Below are positions 1 through 5,698 of a stretch of DNA of 5,698 bases, piece after piece. Source of the stretch: Desulfobacterales bacterium (GTDB lineage Bacteria; Desulfobacterota; Desulfobacteria; Desulfobacterales; UBA2174_A). The notes under the pieces are model-generated. The model ran no database searches. It saw nothing but the letters and a program-made list of their open reading frames with translations, and was not told the origin of the DNA. How positions within the stretch are numbered: the stretch's first letter is position 1; each line of letters starts with the position of its first letter. The position numbers and the translations under genes are program-made. The DNA lies in NCBI GenBank assembly GCA_025454075.1, contig JALOPD010000244.1:1-5698 (forward strand), given 5' to 3'.

Positions 1-1221
1 GGGCTGAGCCTGATCGCGCGCATGCCCCGGCCCGGTGTTGACATCGCGAGCCGTGCGGAGGTGCTCGGCATCGAACCGGGCTTTCGGCTGCTCGTGGCGG
101 ATGAAAGCGGCGACGTTTCCACCATCACCTGCGACCGCCTCCTGCTGGCTACCGGCGCCCGGGAACGATTCGTGCCTTTCAACGGCTGGACGCTGCCCGG
201 GGTCATGGCCACCGGCGCGGCCCAGATTCTTCTCAAGCAGTCCGGCGTTCTCCCGGCAAGGGAGACCCTGGTCGCCGGCGCAGGGCTCTTTCTCTCCGCC
301 GTCGCCCGCGACATCCAGAAAAGCGGCGGCCGGGTGACGGCTGTCCTGGATGAGATGCGATTTTCCCGGCGGTTTCCGTCGTCCGGGCTTCTGGCCGGGC
401 ATTTCGTCAAGTTCGCGCAGGGCGGCGCCATGCTCGCACGTCTGCGGCTGGCCGGGGCCGCCGTGCGCGGCGGCGTCCGCATCATAGAAGCGCGGGGAGG
501 CGGTGGCCCGCTCGATGTGACGGCGGCCGGCATCGATAATGCGGGGACGGTGATTCCCGGAAGCGAGACGGCTTACAGTGCTGGCTGCCTGGCCATCGGG
601 TTCGGCTTCAGCGCCAACGTCGAGCTCGCCCAGCTTGCCGGCTGTGCCCTGGCATTCAATTCGGGCCTGGGCGGCTGGGTCGTCAAGGTGAACGAAGACC
701 TCGAAACCAGCGTTGCAGGGATTCATGCCGCCGGCGAGATCACGGCGATCGGCGGGGCCGCCAAGTCCCTGACCGAAGGCCGTCTGGCCGGCCTCTCGAT
801 CCTGGGGTGCATGGGACGGCTGAAATCGAATCACCGGCGGGCGGAAATCGTCGCGCTCAAGAAGACGCGGCGGCGGCAGATGGCCTTCGCGCGGTATTTC
901 AATGCCCAGTATGATTTTTCGCCTGGATACCTGGCCGCATGGATCAGCGGACTGGCCGATGACGTGCCCGTCTGCCGCTGCGAGGAAGTGGCTCTGGGGG
1001 ACATCCGCCGGGCGGTCGCCGAGGGTTTCGACACGCCGGCAGCCGTCAAGAAGGCCACCCGCTGCGGAATGGGAATCTGCCAGGGCAGCACCTGCAAGGG
1101 CATTCTGCTGGACGTGTTGGCGGCATTGACCGGAAAACCGGCGGCGCATATCCCGCTTCCATCCGTACGCGTCCCGGTCAAGCCGGTTTCCCTCGGCGCG
1201 CTGGCAAGGCCGGAGATTTGA
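1..1221 (+). CDS. FAD/NAD(P)-dependent oxidoreductase with C-terminal BFD-like [2Fe-2S] domain (5' partial), HcnB/opine-oxidase subunit A type
   Basis: The frame is open from base 1, so the true start and the first FAD-binding Rossmann motif lie outside the window; the ATG at 22 is internal. Residue numbers below count from that ATG. LLATGARER (41-49) followed by GWTLPGV is the usual segment after the first dinucleotide fold. TLVAGAGLFLSAVA (82-95) is the second nucleotide-binding fold. GIHAAGEITAIGGA (233-246) is the C-terminal FAD motif. The tail is a BFD-like domain with CxC (C318, C320) and Cx4C (C353, C358), expected to bind a [2Fe-2S] cluster; C348 is an extra cysteine. This order matches subunits such as HcnB, OoxA/NoxA and D-hydroxyproline dehydrogenase alpha, which work with a small ferredoxin-like subunit and a DadA-like flavoprotein and oxidise an amine or amino-acid substrate. 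The substrate cannot be read from the sequence. Partners would be encoded upstream, outside the window. Confidence 0.9.
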   Translation, partial: GLSLIARMPRPGVDIASRAEVLGIEPGFRLLVADESGDVSTITCDRLLLATGARERFVPFNGWTLPGVMATGAAQILLKQSGVLPARETLVAGAGLFLSAVARDIQKSGGRVTAVLDEMRFSRRFPSSGLLAGHFVKFAQGGAMLARLRLAGAAVRGGVRIIEARGGGGPLDVTAAGIDNAGTVIPGSETAYSAGCLAIGFGFSANVELAQLAGCALAFNSGLGGWVVKVNEDLETSVAGIHAAGEITAIGGAAKSLTEGRLAGLSILGCMGRLKSNHRRAEIVALKKTRRRQMAFARYFNAQYDFSPGYLAAWISGLADDVPVCRCEEVALGDIRRAVAEGFDTPAAVKKATRCGMGICQGSTCKGILLDVLAALTGKPAAHIPLPSVRVPVKPVSLGALARPEI

Positions 1222-1255
1222 AACTTTCCGGCAAGTCGTTTTTAAAATCCCCCCG

Positions 1256-1274
1256 CCCCCTTTTTCAAAGGGGG
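1256..1274. repeat. Short palindrome (CCCCCTTT-TTC-AAAGGGGG), probable dispersed repeat
   Basis: Arms at 1256-1263 and 1267-1274 pair perfectly over 8 bp with a TTC loop. A second C-run (1249-1254) and an A/T-rich stretch (1239-1248) precede it. Similar C-run/T-run...A-run/G-run palindromes are, from memory, common intergenic repeats in Desulfobacterota-like genomes. It lies between the oxidoreductase stop and the likely transporter start, and its G-rich right arm also supplies the candidate ribosome-binding site for the ATG at 1278. It could form an RNA hairpin that tunes read-through or translation; that role is inference. Confidence 0.6.
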
Positions 1275-1277
1275 AAA

Positions 1278-2210
1278 ATGGCGGAATCCGGAAATGAAGG
1301 TTTTTCGAGGTCCTCACCCGTGGAGTCTTTAGCCTTGCAGCCCGCCCGCCGCAGCCGGCCGGTGGCCGGCGGACTCCTGGTGCTCGCCTCGGCGCTGCTC
1401 TTTTCCGTGGTCGGGGCGCTCGTGAAGTCCGCGTCGGCCGATCTGCCCAGCGAGGTCGTCGTCTTTTTCCGCAATGCAGTGGCCATGGCGTTCCTGCTGC
1501 CATGGCTGCTGGTGCGCCACCGGAACCTGAGTCTGAAGACCAGCTGCCCTCATCTTCATCTGCTGCGGGCCGCCGCCGGCCTGGGCGCCATGTATTGCTT
1601 TTTCATCGCGTTGAAGCTGCTGCGGCTCGCCGATGCGATGCTGCTCTGCTACACGCTGCCGATCTTCATCCCCGTCATCGAATGGTTCTGGCTGAAGGAG
1701 CCGGTCAGCCGCCAGACCAGGATCGCCGTGACCGTCGGGTTCATCGGCATCGCGCTGGTGCTCAAGCCGGGTTCCGGACTTTTCCAGGCGGCCGGGCTGG
1801 TGGGGTTAGCGAGCGGCCTGCTGGCGGCGCTGGCCATCGTGGGCATCCGCCGCATGACCGCCACCGAACCGGTCGTGCGCGTGGTTTTCTACTTCACGGT
1901 GTTCGGGACACTTGTCTCCGCCGTCCCGCTCGCATGGGCCTGGCAAAACCCGCAAGGCCGTATGCTGGGGGTGCTGTGCGTGATGGGCGTGCTGGCCATC
2001 ATGGCCCAGATGTGCCTCACCAAGGGCTACAGCCTGGCGCCGGCCGGTCAGGTAGGGCCCTTCAACTACGGCAATGTGGTCTTTGCCGCCGCCATCGGAT
2101 GGGTCTTCTGGGGCGAGACGCTGGACGGGCTGACGCTGGTCGGGGCCGTCCTGACCTGCGTGTCGGGAATTATCGCCACCTACCGCAGCGAGAAACACAT
2201 CACGTCTTGA
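1278..2210 (+). CDS. DMT-superfamily EamA transporter
   Basis: Ten hydrophobic segments are visible, at about residues 28-51, 60-79, 94-114, 117-137, 147-163, 168-190, 200-221, 228-246, 261-279 and 282-302 (310-residue form). They fall into two EamA repeats; each repeat carries an equivalent acidic motif, WFWLKEPVS in the first half and WVFWGETLD in the second, a visible trace of the internal duplication. Family members are inner-membrane exporters or uptake carriers for metabolites such as amino acids, nucleosides or S-adenosylmethionine; the substrate is not predictable here. Start choice is uncertain. The frame opens at TTG 1218, overlapping the previous stop, but residues from there read through the palindromic repeat. 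ATG 1278 has an AGGGGG close upstream, and GTG 1320 has GAGG 9 nt upstream and sits nearest to the first helix. The 3' end overlaps the convergent pirin gene by 11 bp. Confidence 0.88.
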   Translation: MAESGNEGFSRSSPVESLALQPARRSRPVAGGLLVLASALLFSVVGALVKSASADLPSEVVVFFRNAVAMAFLLPWLLVRHRNLSLKTSCPHLHLLRAAAGLGAMYCFFIALKLLRLADAMLLCYTLPIFIPVIEWFWLKEPVSRQTRIAVTVGFIGIALVLKPGSGLFQAAGLVGLASGLLAALAIVGIRRMTATEPVVRVVFYFTVFGTLVSAVPLAWAWQNPQGRMLGVLCVMGVLAIMAQMCLTKGYSLAPAGQVGPFNYGNVVFAAAIGWVFWGETLDGLTLVGAVLTCVSGIIATYRSEKHITS

Positions 2211-3054
2211 TGAAGGTTCCGTCGCGGTATTCCTCAAAAGCGGTTTTCAGCTCTGCCTGCGTGTTCATCACGATGGGCCCGCGCCACGCAACCGGTTCGC
2301 CGATGGGTTTTCCCGAAATCAGCAGGAACCGCACGGGCTCATCCCGGGTCGTCACCACCACCCGATCGCCATCCGAGAACAGGATCAGGTGACCGCTCTC
2401 AAAATGTTTTTCCTGCCGGTCCTCAAATCGCCCGTTGCCCTCGAATACATAGGCAAAGGCCGTGTGCCCGCGCTTTATTGAATGAACGAACTGGGTGTCG
2501 GGAGGAATCGAGACATCCAGATACTGCGGGTCGATGACGATGTCCTGAACCGGGCCGCTCGCCCCCTCGACCTCGCCGCTGATGACCCGGACCTGGATTC
2601 CGTTCTTCAGCCCGATCACCGGAATCTGAGCCGCCTTTACATCCCGATAGCGCGGATCGATCATTTTCTGGCGGGCCGGCAGATTGGCCCACAGCTGGAA
2701 GCCGCCCATCCTGCCCTGGACATCGCCGCGGGGCATCTCCTGGTGGATGATGCCGCTGCCGGCCGTCATCCACTGCACGTCGCCGGGGTGAATCACTCCC
2801 TTGTTCCCCAGGCTGTCGCCGTGCTCGACGTCGCCGTGCAGCATGTAGGTGATGGTTTCGATGCCGCGGTGCGGGTGCCAGGGGAAGCCCTTGGCATACT
2901 GCTCGGGCTTATCCCCGCGGAAATCGTCCAGCATGAGAAACGGGTCGAACAGCGGAACTTCGTCGAAGCCGAAGGCCCGCCGCAGGTGAACCCCGGCGCC
3001 TTCGATCGTCGGTTGGCTTTTGAAGGTTTTCCGAATGGTCCGTGTTTGGGTCAA
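2200..3054 (-). CDS. Pirin family protein (bicupin, metal-binding; possible quercetinase-like)
   Basis: A 284-residue bicupin of normal pirin length. The N-terminal cupin holds the metal-ligand set HPH (H60, H62) and HQE (H104, E106), equivalent to the HxH...HxE iron ligands of human pirin and E. coli YhhW. Nearby conserved text includes PFLMLDDF (38-45), FPWHPHRGIETITYML (57-72) and GDVQWMTAGSGIIHQE (91-106). The C-terminal cupin lacks such ligands, as usual for the family. YhhW and human pirin show quercetin 2,3-dioxygenase activity in vitro, but the biological role in bacteria is mostly unclear. The start is a TTG, chosen because GGGAGAAG stands just upstream with good spacing and no nearby in-frame ATG exists. 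The gene is on the strand opposite to both neighbours; its 3' end overlaps the DMT transporter. Upstream on the same strand lies a broken rhodanese-like reading frame. Confidence 0.93.
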   Translation of the reverse strand: MTQTRTIRKTFKSQPTIEGAGVHLRRAFGFDEVPLFDPFLMLDDFRGDKPEQYAKGFPWHPHRGIETITYMLHGDVEHGDSLGNKGVIHPGDVQWMTAGSGIIHQEMPRGDVQGRMGGFQLWANLPARQKMIDPRYRDVKAAQIPVIGLKNGIQVRVISGEVEGASGPVQDIVIDPQYLDVSIPPDTQFVHSIKRGHTAFAYVFEGNGRFEDRQEKHFESGHLILFSDGDRVVVTTRDEPVRFLLISGKPIGEPVAWRGPIVMNTQAELKTAFEEYRDGTFIKT

Positions 3055-3064
3055 TTGGTCTTCT

Positions 3065-3128
3065 CCCGATTTAATGTGCCAGAATGCGCACCTCGATGCT
3101 GACCAGGTCGAAGACCATTCAAATCGGG
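3065..3128. repeat. Inverted repeat upstream of pirin, overlapping its ribosome-binding site
   Basis: The left arm 3065-3076 (CCCGATTTAATG) and the right arm 3116-3128 (CATTCAAATCGGG) are reverse complements apart from one bulged C. They enclose 39 nt. On the minus-strand transcript the downstream arm ends in the GGG that begins the pirin Shine-Dalgarno stretch, so a hairpin here could mask it. The far arm coincides with the point where the rhodanese similarity stops (about 3120-3128). It may be a translational hairpin or the footprint of an insertion or deletion. Confidence 0.5.
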
Positions 3129-3313
3129 CGCGAGTTCTCGAACCCGGTCAGGGAAAACGACTTCGTATATGCAGGCGTTTTCAGCACCCGGTATGTGGCA
3201 CCGGGCATGGATGTCGGACGGCAGGGTGTCGAGAAGCAGCACGTCTGCATTTTCTGCCAAGAGCGTTTTCAGCTTCTTGGCCGTGCTTTTTTAAAAGCAG
3301 GACTTTTTTCCAT
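3120..3313 (-). pseudogene. Rhodanese-like domain remnant (frameshifted and truncated)
   Basis: On the minus strand one frame reads TAKKLKTLLAENADVLLLD, then TLPSDIHARCHIPGAENACI, then YEVVFPDRVRELAPDL. This is the N-terminal half of a rhodanese domain, with the typical LLLD strand and HIPGA motif. The similarity stops near 3120, so the catalytic-cysteine loop and the rest of the roughly 100-residue domain are missing; the frame then runs on as unrelated residues to a stop at 3051. At the 5' end, an ATG at 3313 with AAAAGGA upstream starts MEKSPAFKK in another frame. The two frames meet in a run of six A's (3287-3292), where one additional A would join them. Both defects suggest a decayed gene; a sequencing error could explain only the 5' one. 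An intact copy would be co-directional with pirin, with which it may have shared a transcript. Confidence 0.6.
3285..3298. repeat. A/T-rich palindrome GCTTTT-TT-AAAAGC
   Basis: A 6-bp perfect inverted repeat with a 2-nt centre, extended to 7 bp by T3284 and A3299. It falls exactly where the rhodanese reading frame is broken (run of six A's on the minus strand). The small loop makes a strong RNA hairpin unlikely. It may merely be a slippage-prone tract. Confidence 0.4.
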
Positions 3314-3423
3314 CCCTCACGATCCTTTTCAGACGCGCCGGTTCGCCTGGCGCTGGTGGATTTGGCGACGCTGGGGGTACTCTTTCCTGATACCACTTTT
3401 CGCCAACGCCTATCCATCAGAGA

Positions 3424-3455
3424 ATTAAAGTTGTTTGCCGAACGGCCCTTGTCAA
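3424..3455 (-). promoter_or_regulatory. Weak sigma70-like promoter candidate for the rhodanese relic/pirin strand
   Basis: On the minus strand TTGACA (3450-3455) is a perfect -35 box, and TTTAAT (3424-3429) matches a -10 box at 5 of 6 positions. The spacer is 20 nt, longer than the preferred 16-18, so this is only a candidate. It lies about 110 bp before the presumed rhodanese ATG at 3313. Confidence 0.25.
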
Positions 3456-3459
3456 CACC

Positions 3460-3512
3460 GTTGCAGCTCGGAGCCGGGCAGCCGGACACGATCTTCCGGT
3501 CCGGCTTGCAAC
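3460..3512. repeat. Compound inverted repeat in the divergent intergenic region
   Basis: Inner arms AGCCGGAC (3480-3487) and GTCCGGCT (3499-3506) pair perfectly over 8 bp with an 11-nt loop. The right side continues directly as TGCAAC (3507-3512), which pairs with GTTGCA (3460-3465) across a 14-nt left-hand bulge; that bulge contains the small self-complement GCTC-G-GAGC. The total is 14 bp of pairing in a bulged hairpin. No T-run follows on either strand, so it is not a typical intrinsic terminator. It could be an RNA structure in the DUF3786 leader or a protein-binding site. Confidence 0.45.
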
Positions 3513-3534
3513 CTTTTCCGATTGCCTGTAAAGG
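3506..3534 (+). promoter_or_regulatory. Very weak promoter candidate before DUF3786 gene
   Basis: TTGCAA (3506-3511), a 17-nt spacer and TAAAGG (3529-3534) lie 47 nt before the DUF3786 start. The -10 match is poor. The -35 box overlaps the right arm of the compound inverted repeat, which would be a natural operator position. Listed because the five-gene cluster needs a promoter in this region and nothing better is visible. Confidence 0.18.
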
Positions 3535-3580
3535 CTCTAGCGGGCCTGCTTGCTGCGGCGCCCGAGGCGAAAGGGGCCTC

Positions 3581-4195
3581 ATGCGGCCGAGAAATCCGAT
3601 AATCGAGCAAACCTGCCAGCGGTACCGCGCTGAAATCGCCGACATCGATCTCAGAGAGATCGAAGCACGGCTCGGGATCTGTTTTCGGGAAGACGGCGCC
3701 GTGATTCCGCTGCTGGGGACGGATTACCTGGTTTCCCGCGAAGCGCTTACCGACCCCGCTGGACAGCCCGCGCCGGCGGCGGTATGCGTGATTCTCTGCA
3801 GGCACCTGCTGCTATGTCCCGCCTCCGTGCCGCCGGACGTCGAGTGGGTTTCCTTCCGGGATTTCCGGGACGCCGCGCCGCTGATCGCAAGCTTTGCGAA
3901 CACGGTGGAGGGCGCGATCGCCCGCGGGTTCGCCGGCCGGACAGCGGAACTGCGGCAGGCGGCGGAAGCGCTGGGCGGCCGTCCGCCGGCCGAGCCCTAC
4001 CGCTACGACGTCAGCCTCGTCATTCCGGCCCTGCCGCGAGTGCCGCTGCTGCTGCTTTTCAACGACGCCGACGAAGGCTTTCCGGCGGCCTGCAGTGTGC
4101 TCTTCGAACGCCGTGCCGAGGGCTATCTCGACATGGAGTGCCTGGCGATGGTGGGGATGCTGCTGGCGGACCGTTTGAAGAAGCCTTCCCATTGA
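3581..4195 (+). CDS. DUF3786 domain-containing protein
   Basis: A 204-residue soluble-looking protein with no signal peptide. It has the features I associate with DUF3786, a family of unknown function found mainly in anaerobes such as sulfate reducers: an EWVSFRDFRDAAPL stretch (88-101) and a C-terminal block with LPRVPLLLLFNDADEGFPA (151-169) then YLDMECLAMVG (182-192). The reading frame stays open upstream to 3020, but those residues are antisense to the rhodanese relic and pirin start and do not look like protein. ATG 3581 fits the beginning of the domain and has AAGGGG 4 nt upstream plus GAGG further back. The next gene starts 26 nt after its stop, so it probably heads the five-gene transcript. 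Some DUF3786 proteins carry cysteine motifs for metal clusters; here the cysteines (C12, C34, C69, C73, C79, C171, C187) show no clear cluster pattern. Confidence 0.82.
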   Translation: MRPRNPIIEQTCQRYRAEIADIDLREIEARLGICFREDGAVIPLLGTDYLVSREALTDPAGQPAPAAVCVILCRHLLLCPASVPPDVEWVSFRDFRDAAPLIASFANTVEGAIARGFAGRTAELRQAAEALGGRPPAEPYRYDVSLVIPALPRVPLLLLFNDADEGFPAACSVLFERRAEGYLDMECLAMVGMLLADRLKKPSH

Positions 4196-4221
4196 CTGAA
4201 CAGGGAGAAGGAGGGCGCCTC

Positions 4222-4647
4222 ATGCTCACCCGAACAGAGATCGAGACCGCGTTGCGCCGGTGGCACCGGGCCTGGGCCGAGCATGACCTCGACGGCGTGA
4301 TGGAGCTGTTCCACGAAGATGTCCACTTCGAGAACTGGACCGGCGGGATGGCGCACGGCCGGGACAACCTCCGCCGGGCCTGGGCCGACTGGTTCGCCCG
4401 CCACGGCGGTTTCCGCTTCATCGAGGAGGAGACCTTCATCGACGAACCCCAGCAGAAGGTTCTCTACCGCTGGCAGCTGGAATGGCCTTCCCTCGAAAAG
4501 GGCTGCGAGGGCAAGCCCGAAAAGCGGCGGGGGGTCGATGTAATGCATTTCAAGGACGGCAGGATCATCCGCAAGCTGACCTATTCGAAGACGACGCTCG
4601 AAATCGACGGGCACAGAGTCCGCCTGCTGCCGGGACCGACGAGGTGA
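4222..4647 (+). CDS. Nuclear transport factor 2 (NTF2/SnoaL-like) family protein
   Basis: 141 residues, the usual size for a single NTF2-like cone-fold domain. The N-terminal helix and hinge ALRRWHRAWAEHDLDGVMEL (10-29) followed by FHEDVHFENWTG is the classic opening of the fold. It ends with a strand typical of these proteins, VDVMHFKDGRIIRKLTYS. Such proteins can be isomerases, hydrolases, subunits or ligand binders, so function is not predictable. The start is well supported: AAGGAGG (4208-4214) stands 7 nt before the ATG. The longer frame open to 3784 is a shadow of the DUF3786 gene. It lies 26 nt after DUF3786 and 42 nt before the YkvA-like gene, so co-transcription is likely. The tryptophan-rich, charged composition suggests a cytoplasmic protein. 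Confidence 0.85.
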   Translation: MLTRTEIETALRRWHRAWAEHDLDGVMELFHEDVHFENWTGGMAHGRDNLRRAWADWFARHGGFRFIEEETFIDEPQQKVLYRWQLEWPSLEKGCEGKPEKRRGVDVMHFKDGRIIRKLTYSKTTLEIDGHRVRLLPGPTR

Positions 4648-4689
4648 GCGCCGGAGCCCTGCTCGGGCGGCATGGAATGTTGAATCGCC

Positions 4690-5088
<399 letters not shown>

Positions 5089-5115
5089 ACTGCGCGTGAC
5101 GGGCGACGGAAGGCG

Positions 5116-5493
5116 ATGCAACACGTGTTCTTGGTCATGCTGGGCGGAGGCATCGGGGCGCTCAGCCGGTACGGAGCCTCTTTGCTGGCGGTGAAGCTCC
5201 TGGGGAGCCGCTTTCCCTGGGGTACGCTCGCCGTGAACCTCGTCGGATGCTTCTTCATAGGGGTCGCCGTCGCCCTGGCCGAGCGGGGCAGCAGTGTCAT
5301 GAGCGCTTCGATGCGCCTGTTCTTCGTGACGGGCTACCTCGGGGGTCTGACGACCTTTTCGACCTATGCGCTGGAAACGACGAACGCGCTGGGCTCGCAA
5401 GACGGCATGTCTGCGGTGCTGAATGTGGCGGCCAACAATCTGCTGGGGGTGGGGCTGGTGCTCCTGGGCATGTGGGTGGTGAAGTTCAGGTAG
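5116..5493 (+). CDS. crcB: Fluoride ion channel/exporter CrcB (FluC)
   Basis: 125 residues with four hydrophobic segments, the normal FluC size. FluC proteins form antiparallel dual-topology dimers in the inner membrane and let F- leave the cell. Visible signatures: GGGIGALSRY (10-19) in helix 1, GTLAVNLVGCFFIG (36-49) with the pore asparagine N41, and GYLGGLTTFSTYALE (73-87), the helix-3 break that binds the central Na+ and provides the Phe-box. The first Phe-box residue is present (F81); the second is tyrosine (Y84) instead of the usual phenylalanine. Only one crcB copy is seen, consistent with a homodimer, although the neighbouring sequence is cut off. A GGAAGG lies only 2 nt before the ATG. 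There is no room for a crcB-type fluoride riboswitch in the 27-nt gap upstream. The stop codon overlaps the ribosome-binding site of the DUF190 gene. Confidence 0.95.
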   Translation: MQHVFLVMLGGGIGALSRYGASLLAVKLLGSRFPWGTLAVNLVGCFFIGVAVALAERGSSVMSASMRLFFVTGYLGGLTTFSTYALETTNALGSQDGMSAVLNVAANNLLGVGLVLLGMWVVKFR

Positions 5494-5504
5494 AGGAGGC
5501 GGCC

Positions 5505-5698
5505 ATGCTGCAGTACAAGGTGATCGAGATCTTTACGAGCGAAACGGCCAGATGGAAGGGGCGGCCGCTCAACGAGGCGGTGGTGCAGTACGTACACGGC
5601 CTCAAGATCGCCGCCCGATGCCTGGTCACCCGGGCGATCGGCGGCTGTTACGAAAGCGGCGAGCTTGCGACCGGCAGACTCGAAGTCCTCTCCTACAA
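5505..5698 (+). CDS. DUF190 domain-containing protein (3' partial)
   Basis: The first 64 residues are in the window. They match the N-terminal half of DUF190: an opening strand (YKVIEIFTSE), then the family's typical WKGRPLNEAVVQYV segment (a basic residue, Gly, Lys/Arg, Pro-Leu, then a helix) and GLKIAARCLVTRAIGGCYESGEL. DUF190 proteins are about 100-115 residues long, have a ferredoxin-like fold related to PII signalling proteins, and are frequently encoded next to or fused with crcB; their exact role is unknown. The start is firm: AGGAGG (5494-5499), adjoining the crcB stop codon, stands 5 nt before the ATG. With an 11-nt gap, translational coupling to crcB is likely. The C-terminal half lies beyond the window edge. 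Confidence 0.88.
   Translation, partial: MLQYKVIEIFTSETARWKGRPLNEAVVQYVHGLKIAARCLVTRAIGGCYESGELATGRLEVLSY

Noticed and set aside
1502..2392. Plus-strand 296-codon frame inside the DMT transporter and pirin genes
   Set aside because: Arg/Gly/Pro-rich alternative-frame translation of a clear membrane protein gene; no independent start signal.
3280..3298. Programmed -1 frameshift site in the rhodanese frame
   Set aside because: The T/A tract is suggestive, but the re-paired codons would mismatch and the domain is truncated downstream anyway, so decay or an indel is more likely.
3020..3580. N-terminal extension of the DUF3786 frame
   Set aside because: It is antisense to the pirin start and rhodanese relic, has no recognisable domain, and DUF3786 similarity begins after ATG 3581.
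3055..3580. Possible small structured non-coding RNA gene or tRNA
   Set aside because: No cloverleaf or tRNA-like TΨC/anticodon pattern was found; the inverted repeats are better described as hairpins of unknown role.
3181..3645. Minus-strand 154-codon frame across the divergent intergenic region
   Set aside because: No recognisable domain; part of it is just another frame of the rhodanese relic.

Overview
The window is a GC-rich bacterial chromosomal segment carrying eight genes or gene parts and one gene relic. Gene content suggests an anaerobic, Desulfobacterota-like (deltaproteobacterial) genome. The clues are a DUF3786 protein, an HcnB/opine-oxidase-type flavoprotein, and a C-run/T-run...A-run/G-run palindrome of a kind I recall as dispersed in such genomes. 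This placement is an inference from gene content, not a database result.

Layout. Positions 1-1221 (+) hold the 3' part of an FAD/NAD(P)-type oxidoreductase ending in a four-cysteine BFD-like [2Fe-2S] domain; its N-terminus lies outside the window. A ten-helix EamA/DMT exporter follows on the same strand (about 1278-2210), with a small palindrome around its start. Its 3' end overlaps by 11 bp a convergent pirin gene (2200-3054, -). The stretch 3055-3580 has no intact gene. It holds a broken rhodanese-like relic on the minus strand (about 3120-3313), two inverted repeats, and only weak promoter candidates.

A plus-strand run of five closely spaced genes then fills the rest: a DUF3786 protein (3581-4195), an NTF2/SnoaL-fold protein (4222-4647), a YkvA/DUF1232 membrane protein (4690-5088), the fluoride channel CrcB/FluC (5116-5493) and the 5' part of a DUF190 protein (from 5505). 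Gaps of 26, 42, 27 and 11 nt suggest one transcript.

How they may work together. CrcB and DUF190 form a familiar pair that probably deals with fluoride. The three genes before them are of unknown or general function and may simply share the transcript. The oxidoreductase looks like the last or near-last subunit of a multi-subunit amine/opine-type dehydrogenase encoded upstream. I saw no CRISPR array, tRNA, rRNA, transposase or phage gene. I found no convincing new multi-gene system; the most unusual points are the decayed rhodanese gene, the inverted repeats around it, and the lack of room for a fluoride riboswitch directly in front of crcB.
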